Of a DNA stretch of 64,000 nucleotides, positions 54,985 to 63,600 are shown one piece after another. Within the stretch, counting starts at the first letter, position 1; every line of letters begins with the position of its first letter. The stretch spans positions 177,750 through 241,749 of the forward strand of contig JAKPAG010000004.1 in the NCBI GenBank assembly GCA_029779535.1, in the 5' to 3' direction. The translations under genes were made by a program, and so were the position numbers. The stretch is from Pseudomonadota bacterium (lineage in GTDB: Bacteria > Pseudomonadota > Alphaproteobacteria > Sphingomonadales > Sphingomonadaceae). Under the pieces are notes generated by a model, which was not told where the DNA came from, did not search any database, and was given only the letters and a program-made list of their open reading frames with translations.

Positions 54985-55833
54985 TCACACTGGCATGTTG
55001 TCGATCAGCCGAGTCCCGCCGATCCGCGCGGCCACGAACAGGCGGCCTGGCTCCTCCCCGGGACCGTCCTGCAGGCCAATGCTGTCCGCCCCGCGCACCT
55101 GCGCATAGTCGATCGAGGAAAATCCGCCCGCCAGCAGCTCCGCCTGCAAGGCTTCGAGCGCGGCGGCATAGGCGGTGCCCGCCCGCATGGCCGCGATGGC
55201 GGTCTGCATTGCCCGAGGCAGGCAGGCCGCCTGGGCGCGCTGCGCGGCTGAAAGATAAGCGTTGCGCGAGCTCATAGCCAGGCCATCGGCCTCGCGAACC
55301 GTCGGCACGCCGATGATCCGGTCGACGTGCGGCAGTGTCAGGTCCAGATCTCGCGCCATGCGGCGGATCACGGCCAGTTGCTGCCAGTCCTTTTCACCGA
55401 ACAGGGCCAGGTCGGGGCGGACCTGGTTGAACAGCTTGCACACCACTGTCGCCACCCCATCGAAGTGGCCGGGGCGGGCATCGCCGCATAGCCCGCTGCT
55501 CACCCCTTCGACCGAAACATTGGTCGCATAACCCGCCGGATACATCGCCTCTGCCGTCGGCGCCCATAGCAGGCTGACCCCTTCGCCCTCCAGCAAGCGC
55601 GAATCGCGCTCCAGCTGGCGCGGATAGGCGCCCAGGTCCTCGTTCGCGCCGAACTGGCGTGGATTGACGAAAATCGACACCGCGACGTGCGCCGCCTGCC
55701 GACGCGCTTCGCGCACCAGGGTCAGATGCCCTTCGTGCAGCGCCCCCATGGTTGGCACCAGCGCCAGCAGCCCATCCGCCTTGAGAGCATCGACCGCACT
55801 GCGCAGTGGAACAAGCTGGCTGACCGTTTGCAC
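54985..55833 (-). CDS. panC: Pantothenate synthetase
   Basis: 282 residues. It joins pantoate and beta-alanine with ATP. The HIGH-like motif is PTMGALHEGHLTLV, then VNPRQFGANEDLGAYPR, FGEKDWQQLAVIRRMARDL and MSSRNAYLS. All are diagnostic. It is divergent from mipZ across about 50 bases. Confidence 0.97.
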   Translation of the reverse strand: MQTVSQLVPLRSAVDALKADGLLALVPTMGALHEGHLTLVREARRQAAHVAVSIFVNPRQFGANEDLGAYPRQLERDSRLLEGEGVSLLWAPTAEAMYPAGYATNVSVEGVSSGLCGDARPGHFDGVATVVCKLFNQVRPDLALFGEKDWQQLAVIRRMARDLDLTLPHVDRIIGVPTVREADGLAMSSRNAYLSAAQRAQAACLPRAMQTAIAAMRAGTAYAAALEALQAELLAGGFSSIDYAQVRGADSIGLQDGPGEEPGRLFVAARIGGTRLIDNMPV

Positions 55834-55886
55834 CGGAGAATCCCCTTGGAGTAAGAACAGGTTTCACCAGCTGCCCTAGCCTTGCC

Positions 55887-56756
55887 GTGGGCGGCACAGC
55901 AACCACTCAAAGAAAGCCCGGAACCAAGCCCGTGTCGAACCAAGCCGCGCCGCACCGAATCGTCTTTGCCAATGAAAAGGGCGGGACCGGCAAGTCGACC
56001 ACGGCGGTCCACGTGGCCATCGCCCTGGCCTACCAGGGCGCAAAGGTCGCCGCGATCGACCTCGATCCGCGCCAGCGCACCCTGCATCGCTACCTCGAGA
56101 ACCGCACCGAGACCGAGCGCCGCCGCAGCATCGACTTGCCCAATGCGCGGTTCGCCGTGTTTCAGGGCGATACCCTTGAACAGCTTGACGCCCTGACCGC
56201 CGAAATGAGCGAGGGTGCGGACTTCCTGCTGTTCGACACCCCTGGCCGCGACGATGCCTTTGCCCGCCACGTCGCCACCGAAGCCGACACGCTGGTCACT
56301 CCGCTGAATGACAGCTTCGTCGATTTCGACCTCATCGGACAGGTTGATGCCGAGACCTTCAAGGTGCGCCGCCTGTCGTTCTATGCCGAACTGATCTGGG
56401 AAGCCCGCAAGAAGCGGGCCATGGCCACGATCGAGCAGAAACGCCGCGAAATGGACTGGGTGGTGGTGCGGAACCGCACCCAGCACACCGAAGCGCGCAA
56501 CATGCGCCGCCTGGACGGGGCACTGACCGAGCTGTCCAAGCGGGTCGGCTTCCGCATCGCCCAGGGCCTGTCCGAACGCGTGATCTACCGTGAACTGTTC
56601 CCCTCGGGCCTGACACTGCTCGACAAGGGACATCTGGGCGAACTGGGCACCAGCCACCTGGTCGCCCGCCAGGAACTGCGCGCGCTGCTGCAAGGGCTGA
56701 ACCTGCCAATGCCCGTTCGCCAGGAACCTGAACTAGCCATTGCCGCCCAGGGCTGA
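55887..56756 (+). CDS. mipZ: Division-plane positioning ATPase MipZ
   Basis: 289 residues of the ParA/MinD fold. The deviant Walker A is ANEKGGTGKSTTAVHVAIALAYQG, with DLDPRQRTLHRYLENR and LFDTPGRDD as later blocks. The long helix EARKKRAMATIEQKRREMDWVVVRNR is characteristic of MipZ and separates it from plasmid ParA. It forms a gradient from the ParB-bound poles and inhibits FtsZ. The GTG at 55887 is taken; a GTG at 55932 is also possible. Confidence 0.93.
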   Translation: MGGTATTQRKPGTKPVSNQAAPHRIVFANEKGGTGKSTTAVHVAIALAYQGAKVAAIDLDPRQRTLHRYLENRTETERRRSIDLPNARFAVFQGDTLEQLDALTAEMSEGADFLLFDTPGRDDAFARHVATEADTLVTPLNDSFVDFDLIGQVDAETFKVRRLSFYAELIWEARKKRAMATIEQKRREMDWVVVRNRTQHTEARNMRRLDGALTELSKRVGFRIAQGLSERVIYRELFPSGLTLLDKGHLGELGTSHLVARQELRALLQGLNLPMPVRQEPELAIAAQG

Positions 56757-56766
56757 GGGCAGAGCG

Positions 56767-57063
56767 ATGGGCCGGCTGATCCTGTTCGCGGTGCTGGCCA
56801 CGCTGACCTGCAAGGGGCTGACCGGCAAGTGGCCATGGGAGCTGTGGGCCGATTCGGAACGCTCGCAGCAGGAAGCGCGGGCTCGGGCCTTGCTAGGCGT
56901 AGATCGTTCGGCTAGTCGCGAGACCATCTCCGAGGCGCATCGGCGGCTCATCACCCGGGTCCACCCGGACCGGGGCGGCACGGCCGAGCAGGTTTACGCG
57001 GCGAATGCCGCCCGCGATCTGCTGCTGGCGCGGCTCGACCGGCAGAACAGGATTGAACGATGA
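56767..57063 (+). CDS. Membrane-anchored DnaJ-domain protein
   Basis: 98 residues from ATG 56767. An N-terminal helix (LILFAVLATLTCKGL) is followed by a C-terminal J domain with ARALLGVDRSASRETISEAHRRLITRVHPDRGGTAEQVYAANAARDLLL. The HPD tripeptide needed to stimulate DnaK is present. The arrangement (anchor first, J domain last) resembles TIM14/Pam18-like small proteins. Its stop overlaps the pgmG start (ATGA). Confidence 0.88.
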   Translation: MGRLILFAVLATLTCKGLTGKWPWELWADSERSQQEARARALLGVDRSASRETISEAHRRLITRVHPDRGGTAEQVYAANAARDLLLARLDRQNRIER

Positions 57064-58463
57064 GCCACCAGTTCCACCCCACCGTGCTGCGCGAATACGA
57101 CATCCGGGGGATAATTGGCGAAACGCTGGGCACGGCGGATGCCTATGCCATCGGGCGCGGGTTTGCGACGCTGCTGCGCGAGGCTGGCGGCAGCAAGGTG
57201 GCCGTGGGCTATGACGGGCGGGTCAGCTCACCCGAACTGGAAGAAGCGCTGATCGCCGGGCTCAACGCCAGCGGCGTCGATGCGGTGCGGGTTGGCATGG
57301 GGCCGACCCCGATGCTCTACTACGCCGAAGCGTCAATGCCAGATGTGCAGGGCGGCATTCAGATAACTGGCAGCCACAATCCCGCCAATTACAATGGCTT
57401 CAAGATGGTATTTCTTGGGCGCCCGTTCTTCGGCGAGGATATCCAGCAGCTCGGCCGACTGGCGGCCGCTGGCGCCTGGGCTGACGGTGAGGGCGGCCAT
57501 GAGCGCCGCGAGATCCTCGGCGCCTATGTCGACCGGCTGGTCGAGGGGCTGCGCGGGATCAGCCAGGATCGGCTGGCCGCTCTTCGGATCGGCTGGGACG
57601 CGGGTAACGGGGCCGCCGGCCCCGCTCTCGAACTGCTGACTCAAAAGCTTCCTGGCGAACATCATCTGCTCTTCACCCAAGTGGATGGGACGTTCCCGAA
57701 CCATCATCCGGATCCCACTGAGGAAAAGAACCTAGAGGACCTGCGGGCGCTGGTCGCGGCGAAGAACCTCGATTTTGGTGTGGCTTTCGATGGCGACGGC
57801 GACCGGATCGGCGCGATCGACGGCGAAGGCCGGGTGATCTGGGGCGACCAGTTGCTCATGATCTACGCCGAAGACCTCCTGAAAATGGTGCCGAACGCCA
57901 CGATTATCGCGGATGTGAAGGCCAGCCGGGCTCTATTCGATCATGTCTCAAGGCATGGTGGACAGCCGCTTATGTGGAAAACCGGACACAGCCTGATTAA
58001 GTCCAAAATGAAAGAGACTGGTTCGCCGCTGGCCGGCGAGATGAGCGGGCACGTGTTCTTCGCCCACAATTACTATGGCTATGACGATGCGCTTTACGCT
58101 GCGGTGCGGCTGATCGCTGCCTCGGCGCGGCTGGGCAAGTCGGTGACCGAACTTCGTGGTGAAATGCCCAATCTGATCAACACTCCGGAAATGCGCTTCC
58201 AGGTCGATGAAAGCCGCAAGTTCGCCGTGGTTGACGAGGTCAAAGCACGACTGGCCGAGGCCGGGGCCGACGTTGACGGCACCGACGGTGTCCGCGTCAA
58301 CACGCCCGACGGCTGGTGGCTGCTGCGCGCCTCGAACACCCAGGACGTGCTGGTTGCCCGCGCCGAAAGCGAGGACGAAGCCGGGCTGGGAAGGCTGATG
58401 GCGCAGATTGACGCCCAGCTCGCCGCGTCGGGGCTGCAACGCGGACCGCAAGCGGGGCACTGA
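57060..58463 (+). CDS. pgmG: Phosphomannomutase / phosphoglucomutase
   Basis: 467 residues of the alpha-D-phosphohexomutase superfamily. The phosphoserine loop is TGSHNPANYNGFK, the metal loop DGDGDRIG, the sugar-binding loop GEMSGHVFF, and the phosphate loop RASNT. It interconverts hexose-1- and hexose-6-phosphates for sugar nucleotides. PgmG in Sphingomonas is needed for sphingan exopolysaccharide; here it is coupled to the J-domain gene. Both activities are probable. Confidence 0.92.
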   Translation: MSHQFHPTVLREYDIRGIIGETLGTADAYAIGRGFATLLREAGGSKVAVGYDGRVSSPELEEALIAGLNASGVDAVRVGMGPTPMLYYAEASMPDVQGGIQITGSHNPANYNGFKMVFLGRPFFGEDIQQLGRLAAAGAWADGEGGHERREILGAYVDRLVEGLRGISQDRLAALRIGWDAGNGAAGPALELLTQKLPGEHHLLFTQVDGTFPNHHPDPTEEKNLEDLRALVAAKNLDFGVAFDGDGDRIGAIDGEGRVIWGDQLLMIYAEDLLKMVPNATIIADVKASRALFDHVSRHGGQPLMWKTGHSLIKSKMKETGSPLAGEMSGHVFFAHNYYGYDDALYAAVRLIAASARLGKSVTELRGEMPNLINTPEMRFQVDESRKFAVVDEVKARLAEAGADVDGTDGVRVNTPDGWWLLRASNTQDVLVARAESEDEAGLGRLMAQIDAQLAASGLQRGPQAGH

Positions 58464-58536
58464 TCGGCCTGCTGAACGCAGCAGCGCCAAGGTTACTCGC
58501 CGCGGCCTTCCCGGATGGGCTGCTGCGTCAGGCGGA

Positions 58537-59799
58537 TCAGAGCAGAGCGGGCAGCGCGGCGAGTGCGGCCAGCATGCTGGCCAGCAGCACCACGGCTCCC
58601 GGCCAGGCCTGACGCCACCCCGCCAGGCTGATAGCCATGCCGGCCTTGACCGCGGTGTTGAGCAGCACTGGCGGCATCAGCACCATGGCGGCCGTGGCGG
58701 GGGGCAGGGCGCCAGGGGGCAGGTTGCCCATGGTGATGATCGCCGAATCGACGTCCATCATCCCCGACAGCGCCAGTACCGTCGCCAGTCCCGCATCGCC
58801 CCAGCGTTCCTGCACCCAGTGGGCCAGCACGGTCAGAACCATGACCAGCAGCATCAGCAGCAGCGCCGGGCCGATCGCAAAGGGATTGCGCAGCGGCAAC
58901 TGCCCGTCGCGCGCCGGATCGCCTGCGTCCTGGCGCAGCATGAGCCATGCCGCGCCCGCCAGGCTGACCACCAGGCCCGGCACTGCCCACAGTGCCATGC
59001 TGGGCAGGACGTGGCCGGCCAGTGCCCCGGTCAGCGCCATGACCCGCGCGTACATCACTGCCGAGGCCAGCGCGATCCCGGCGTTGAGCACGGCCGGATC
59101 GCCTTCGCCATTGCGCAGCTTGCCGCCCAGCGAGGCAGTGACGGCGGTTGACGAAACCACCGAACCTGCCGCTGCCGTGGCCAGCACCCCGCGCGAGGCC
59201 CCCAGCTTGCGTGCGGCGATGTAGCCCAGGAATGAAAAACCGCAGACCAGCACCACCACCATCCACAGCTGGCGTGGCTGCCAAGCCTGGTAAGGGCCGA
59301 ACCGCGTATCGGGCAGCAGCGGCAGCACGACCAGCGCGATCAGCGCAAAGCGGGCGATGGCCATCATCTCGCTCTCGTCGATCGCGCGAACCCAGCCATG
59401 CAACTGGCGCCGCATCGCCAGCACCATGACCATTACCCCGCTTGCTGCGCTGGCCAGGCCATAATTGCCGCCACCCGCCAGGAACCCGCAGGCCATGGTC
59501 AGCAGGCCGACCAGGCTGGCCGTGCCGGAAATCGATGGATCGCGCTGGGTGGCCCGCCAATAGCCCAGCACGACCAGCGCCGCGCTGGCGGCCAGCAGCA
59601 CCGTGGCCAGCCCTTCGGCCCTGCCGTGCAGCGCCCCGGCGATGCCCCCGGCCAGCCCGAGCAGGCCAAAGGTGCGCACCCCGGCAAATCGACTGCCCGG
59701 CCCGCCATCGCGTGTGGCCCAGCCGCGCTGCACTCCGACCAGCAGGCCCAGTGCCAGGGACAGACCGATTGCGGTCAGGTTTGAGGTGGACAGGTTCAT
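58537..59799 (-). CDS. MgtC/SapB-DUF4010 family membrane protein
   Basis: 420 residues from ATG 59799 with about twelve helices. The MgtC-like N-terminus TAIGLSLALGLLVGVQRGWATRD with FAGVRTFGLLGLAGGIAG is followed by the DUF4010 half, including AAAGSVVSSTAVTASLGGKL and LSGMMDVDSAIITMG. Function is unknown; a transport role is suggested by the fold. The gene is divergent from the DEXH helicase gene. Confidence 0.85.
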   Translation of the reverse strand: MNLSTSNLTAIGLSLALGLLVGVQRGWATRDGGPGSRFAGVRTFGLLGLAGGIAGALHGRAEGLATVLLAASAALVVLGYWRATQRDPSISGTASLVGLLTMACGFLAGGGNYGLASAASGVMVMVLAMRRQLHGWVRAIDESEMMAIARFALIALVVLPLLPDTRFGPYQAWQPRQLWMVVVLVCGFSFLGYIAARKLGASRGVLATAAAGSVVSSTAVTASLGGKLRNGEGDPAVLNAGIALASAVMYARVMALTGALAGHVLPSMALWAVPGLVVSLAGAAWLMLRQDAGDPARDGQLPLRNPFAIGPALLLMLLVMVLTVLAHWVQERWGDAGLATVLALSGMMDVDSAIITMGNLPPGALPPATAAMVLMPPVLLNTAVKAGMAISLAGWRQAWPGAVVLLASMLAALAALPALL

Positions 59800-59895
59800 C
59801 GTTCGCCGGTGATGGCAGGGCCGCCGCCAATAGGGAAGGGGGCGTGCGGATAGGCTTTGCACCGGGCACGCGATCCGTGCGAGGCAGGGCACGCG

Positions 59896-62355
59896 ATGGA
59901 ACATCTGCCACCCGAGTTGGAAGGCTGGTTTGCCGCGCGGGGTTGGCGGGTGCGCAGCCACCAGCGTGGCATGCTGGCGGCGGCGCGTGCCGGGCGGCAT
60001 GCCCTGCTGGTGGCCGATACTGGCGCGGGCAAGACCTTGGCGGGGTTCCTGCCCACCCTGGCCGCGTTCTGCCCATCAGTGCTGGCCGGTCAGCCCCCGC
60101 ACGATGGGTTGCACACGCTTTACATTTCCCCGCTCAAGGCGCTCGCGCACGATGTTCAGCGCGGGCTGCTTGCTCCGATTGCCGATCTGGACCTGCCGAT
60201 CCGGGTCGAGACGCGCAGCGGTGATACGCCGTCCGATCGCAAGGCCCGCCAGCGCGCCCGCCCGCCGCATGTGTTGCTGACCACGCCCGAATCGCTCTCG
60301 TTGCTGCTCAGCTACCCCGAAAGCGCGGAGCTGTTCGCCGGGCTGCAACGCATCGTGATCGACGAGGTCCACGCCTTCGCCACCGGCAAGCGCGGCGATC
60401 TGCTGGCGCTTGCGCTCACCCGGCTGCAGGCGCTGGCCCCCGGCATGCAGCGCGCCGCGCTGTCGGCCACGGTGGCTGAGCCGGACACCTTCCGCGCCTG
60501 GCTGGCCCCCGGTGGACAGGCTGATGCGGTGAACCTGGTGCTGGGTGAGTCGGGCGCGCCGCCACAGTTGTCGATCCTGCTGCCTGATCAGGCGCGGGTG
60601 CCGTGGGGCGGCCATGCGGCGGCCTGGGCCGTGCCGCAGCTGTATGAGGCGATCCGGGCCAACCGGACCACGCTGGTGTTCTGCAACACCCGGTTCCTGG
60701 CCGAGTTCATCTTCGAACGGCTGTGGGACGCGAACGAGGACAAGCTGCCGATCGGGATCCACCACGGCTCGCTCAGCAAGGAAGCGCGGCGCAAGGTCGA
60801 AGGGGCGATGGCGCGGGGCGAGCTGCGCGCATTGGTCGCGACGGCCAGCCTCGACCTGGGGGTGGACTGGGGCGATGTCGATCTGGTGGTGCAGATGGGG
60901 GCGCCCAAGGGCTCGTCGCGGTTGCTGCAGCGGATCGGGCGGGCCAATCACCGGCTGGATCAGCCGAGCCGCGCGCTGCTGGTGCCGGGCAACCGCTTCG
61001 AATTTCTCGAGGCGATTGCCGCTGAGGAGGCCGTGGCCGAGGGCCAGCGCGATGGCGAGGCGTTCCGCCCAGGCGGGCTCGACGTACTGGCCCAGCATGT
61101 CATGGCGCGGGCCTGCGCCGGACCGTTCGATGGGGCCGCGCTGCACGCCGAGATCGCGTCGAGCGCGGCCTATGGCTGGGTCGATGCGGCAACTTGGGAA
61201 CGGGTGCTGAACTTCGTGGCGACCGGGGGCTATGCGCTCAGGGCTTATGATCGTTTCCAGCGGATCGTGTGCGGTCGCGACGGCCTGTGGCGGCTGACCC
61301 ATCCCGAGCATGCCGCGCGCCACCGGCTCAACGCCGGGATCATCATTGACGCGGAAATGGTCGACGTGCGGTTCCGCAACGGCCGCTCGCTCGGCCGGGT
61401 GGAGGAAGGCTTTGCCGCCAGCCTGGCGCCCGGCGATACCTTTCGCTTCGCCGGGTTGGACCTTGAAGTGGAATCGATGCGCGAGACGGAACTGCTGGTC
61501 CGCGCGGCGAAGAAGGGCGGGCAGATCCCCAGCTATTTGGGGCAACGCATGCCGCTGACCACGCATCTGGCCGAACGGGTCCAGGGCCTGCTGGCGGACC
61601 GGGCCGGTTGGGCGCGGTTCCCCGATGATGTGCGCGAATGGTTGGAAGTGCAGGACTGGCGCAGCGAGTTGCCCGCACCGGGCACGCTGCTGGCGGAGAG
61701 CTTCCCGCACGAAGGGCGGCACTACACCGTGTTCTACACGTTCGAGGGTTGGCCGGCGCACCAGTCGCTCGGCATGCTGGTGACGCGGCGGATGGAGGAA
61801 CGTGGGCTCGCTCCGCTCGGCTTCGTCGCCAATGACTATGCCTTGGCGGTTTGGGGGCTGCGGCCGATTCCCGATCCGGCGGCGCTGCTTTCGCCCGACA
61901 TATTGGCGCACGAATTCGTCGAATGGGTCCAGGACAGTTACCTGCTGCGCCGCGCCTTTCGCGAAGTGGCGGTGATCGCCGGACTGGTTGAGCGTCAGCA
62001 CCCCGGCAAGCGCAAGACCGGGCGGCAGGTCACTTTTTCGACCGACCTTATCTATGACGTGCTGCGCAAGTACGAGCCCGACCACGTGTTGATCGAGGCG
62101 GCCTGGGCCGATGCCCGCGCCCGGATGACTGACATCGGCCGACTGGCCAATGTGCTGGACCGCGCCGCCGCGCAAATGCGCCATGTGGTGCTGGACCGGG
62201 TCAGCCCGCTCGCCGTGCCGGTGCTGGTGATGATCGGGCGAGAAAGCGTGGCCCAGGGGTCGACTGATGACGAGCTGCTGCTCGAGGCTGAAGGGCTGGC
62301 GGCGCGGGCGATGGATCCAGGCCCGGATAGTGAGTGCGCCCGGGACGAGGAGTGA
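59896..62355 (+). CDS. Ligase-associated DEXH-box helicase (Lhr-like)
   Basis: 819 residues from ATG 59896. Helicase motifs: Walker A DTGAGKTLAGF (41-51), TYISPLKALAHDV as motif Ia (read LYISPLKALAHDV), TTPESLSLLLS, DEVHAFATGKRGDLLAL (motif II) and SATVAEP; then domain 2 with FCNTRFLAEFIFERL, VATASLDLGVDWGDVDLVVQMGAPKGSSRLLQRIGRANH. The C-terminal Lhr-type region is long. Family members normally lie with an ATP-dependent DNA ligase, an MBL-fold exonuclease and a phosphoesterase; none is adjacent here. Confidence 0.92.
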   Translation: MEHLPPELEGWFAARGWRVRSHQRGMLAAARAGRHALLVADTGAGKTLAGFLPTLAAFCPSVLAGQPPHDGLHTLYISPLKALAHDVQRGLLAPIADLDLPIRVETRSGDTPSDRKARQRARPPHVLLTTPESLSLLLSYPESAELFAGLQRIVIDEVHAFATGKRGDLLALALTRLQALAPGMQRAALSATVAEPDTFRAWLAPGGQADAVNLVLGESGAPPQLSILLPDQARVPWGGHAAAWAVPQLYEAIRANRTTLVFCNTRFLAEFIFERLWDANEDKLPIGIHHGSLSKEARRKVEGAMARGELRALVATASLDLGVDWGDVDLVVQMGAPKGSSRLLQRIGRANHRLDQPSRALLVPGNRFEFLEAIAAEEAVAEGQRDGEAFRPGGLDVLAQHVMARACAGPFDGAALHAEIASSAAYGWVDAATWERVLNFVATGGYALRAYDRFQRIVCGRDGLWRLTHPEHAARHRLNAGIIIDAEMVDVRFRNGRSLGRVEEGFAASLAPGDTFRFAGLDLEVESMRETELLVRAAKKGGQIPSYLGQRMPLTTHLAERVQGLLADRAGWARFPDDVREWLEVQDWRSELPAPGTLLAESFPHEGRHYTVFYTFEGWPAHQSLGMLVTRRMEERGLAPLGFVANDYALAVWGLRPIPDPAALLSPDILAHEFVEWVQDSYLLRRAFREVAVIAGLVERQHPGKRKTGRQVTFSTDLIYDVLRKYEPDHVLIEAAWADARARMTDIGRLANVLDRAAAQMRHVVLDRVSPLAVPVLVMIGRESVAQGSTDDELLLEAEGLAARAMDPGPDSECARDEE

Positions 62356-62401
62356 TTGCGGCGCCTGATTTTTGCGGTGCAAGCGGTAAGCGCGCAAACA
62401 A

Positions 62402-62429
62402 CAAGGGGGCGGATTGCTCCGCCCCCTTG
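62402..62429. terminator. Bidirectional terminator between helicase and exbD
   Basis: CAAGGGGGCGGA and TCCGCCCCCTTG form a perfect 12-base stem with a TTGC loop, between the helicase stop (62355) and the convergent exbD stop (62459). On the minus strand it is followed by TTGTTTG, so it can end exbBD transcripts as well. Confidence 0.75.
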
Positions 62430-62458
62430 CAGGTTCCGTTTCGGATCGGCCGAAAGAC

Positions 62459-62917
62459 TTACAGCGAAGCCTTACCAGCGTTCGGCGCCTTGCCGAATTC
62501 CGAATACTGTTCGTTGCCGACGAAGCCGAACGCGGTCACGCCCGAACCCTTGATGATGTTCAGCACCTTGGCCGACATGTCATAGGGTGCCTGGGCGTCG
62601 GGCTGGTACTGCAGCTCCGGCTCGGGCTTGATCGACAGGGTTGCCTTCAACGCGGTGACGAGCTGACCGTTGTTCACGGTCACGCCGTTCCACTGCACTT
62701 CGCCGCTGGGCAGGATGGTGACCTTGTTCTTGTCACGCTTCACCTGCACGTCGGGCGGAGTGGCCTGCGGGGAAGGCAGGTCGATATTCACCGCGTGGGT
62801 GGCTACCGGGATGGTGATGATGAACATGATGAGGAGAACGAGCATGACGTCGATCAACGGCGTCGTGTTCATTTCCATCATCGGCTCGCCATCGTCCTTG
62901 CCGCCTGAGATTGCCAT
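62459..62917 (-). CDS. exbD: ExbD/TolR-type biopolymer transport protein (second copy)
   Basis: 152 residues. One N-terminal helix MMEMNTTPLIDVMLVLLIMFIITIPVATHAV holds the conserved Asp that carries protons (Asp in LIDVMLVLL). The periplasmic domain follows. It works with ExbB and TonB to energise outer-membrane receptors. It follows a distinct first ExbD copy; two ExbD types are usual in xanthomonad and sphingomonad TonB operons. Confidence 0.93.
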   Translation of the reverse strand: MAISGGKDDGEPMMEMNTTPLIDVMLVLLIMFIITIPVATHAVNIDLPSPQATPPDVQVKRDKNKVTILPSGEVQWNGVTVNNGQLVTALKATLSIKPEPELQYQPDAQAPYDMSAKVLNIIKGSGVTAFGFVGNEQYSEFGKAPNAGKASL

Positions 62918-62950
62918 TGTGGTTTACTCCTGGAAGTTCGGCTTGGCTGA

Positions 62951-63484
62951 TCAGCCGGCGGGATCGACCGGGGTCGAAATGAAGCCGACCGTCGGGTAGC
63001 CCGAAATCTGCACGTTGAAGATCGCACCAGCCACGCAGCGCCACGGAGCGTTCACGTCACCACGGATATGGACCTGCGGGACCAGTTCCGGGTTGGCCTT
63101 GAGCGCTTCGGGACCACCGGCGCGCTTCACGATGTTGTCCAGCCGCTTGTAGGCCAGATCGCGCAGCTCGTTCGAATCGACCGGCGTGATGTTGTTGAAG
63201 TAGATCCGGCATTCACCGCCCAGATTCGCACCTTCGAAGCCCGGATCACCCGCGCTGCGACCAGCAGCGTCGGTGGTGCTGACAGTCAGCAGCAGGTTCT
63301 CGACCTTGTCCTTGGACTCGACCGAAACCATGATCGGGATGTGCAGCTTCTGGATGGTCTGGATCGCGACCGGAACGGCGATGAGGAAGATGATCAGAAG
63401 CACCAGCATCACGTCCACGAGGGGCGTGGTGTTGATGTCCGACATCGGCTTCTCTTCGCCGCCGCCGCCCATCGAACTCGCCAT
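62951..63484 (-). CDS. exbD: ExbD/TolR-type biopolymer transport protein (first copy)
   Basis: 177 residues with the helix MSDINTTPLVDVMLVLLIIFLIAVPVAIQTIQ containing the proton-carrying Asp. The periplasmic part is longer than in the second copy and has two Cys (GECRIYF and WRCVAG), not shared by the neighbour. It lies between exbB and the other exbD and probably works in the same TonB-ExbBD complex. Confidence 0.93.
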   Translation of the reverse strand: MASSMGGGGEEKPMSDINTTPLVDVMLVLLIIFLIAVPVAIQTIQKLHIPIMVSVESKDKVENLLLTVSTTDAAGRSAGDPGFEGANLGGECRIYFNNITPVDSNELRDLAYKRLDNIVKRAGGPEALKANPELVPQVHIRGDVNAPWRCVAGAIFNVQISGYPTVGFISTPVDPAG

Positions 63485-63600
63485 GGGTTACATCCTATTC
63501 TTGCGTTTAACCGGGCCCGGGGACCGGGCCAGCCAGGCCCCGGTCCGGTTGGACGCCGGCGCGACGGCGGGACGGACCCGTCGCGCGCCAGCCTTGTGAC

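Noticed and set aside
60076..62397. A minus-strand open frame of 773 codons opposite the helicase gene
   Set aside because: It is an antisense shadow: composition is low-complexity and His/Arg/Gln-rich, and all helicase motifs are intact on the plus strand.
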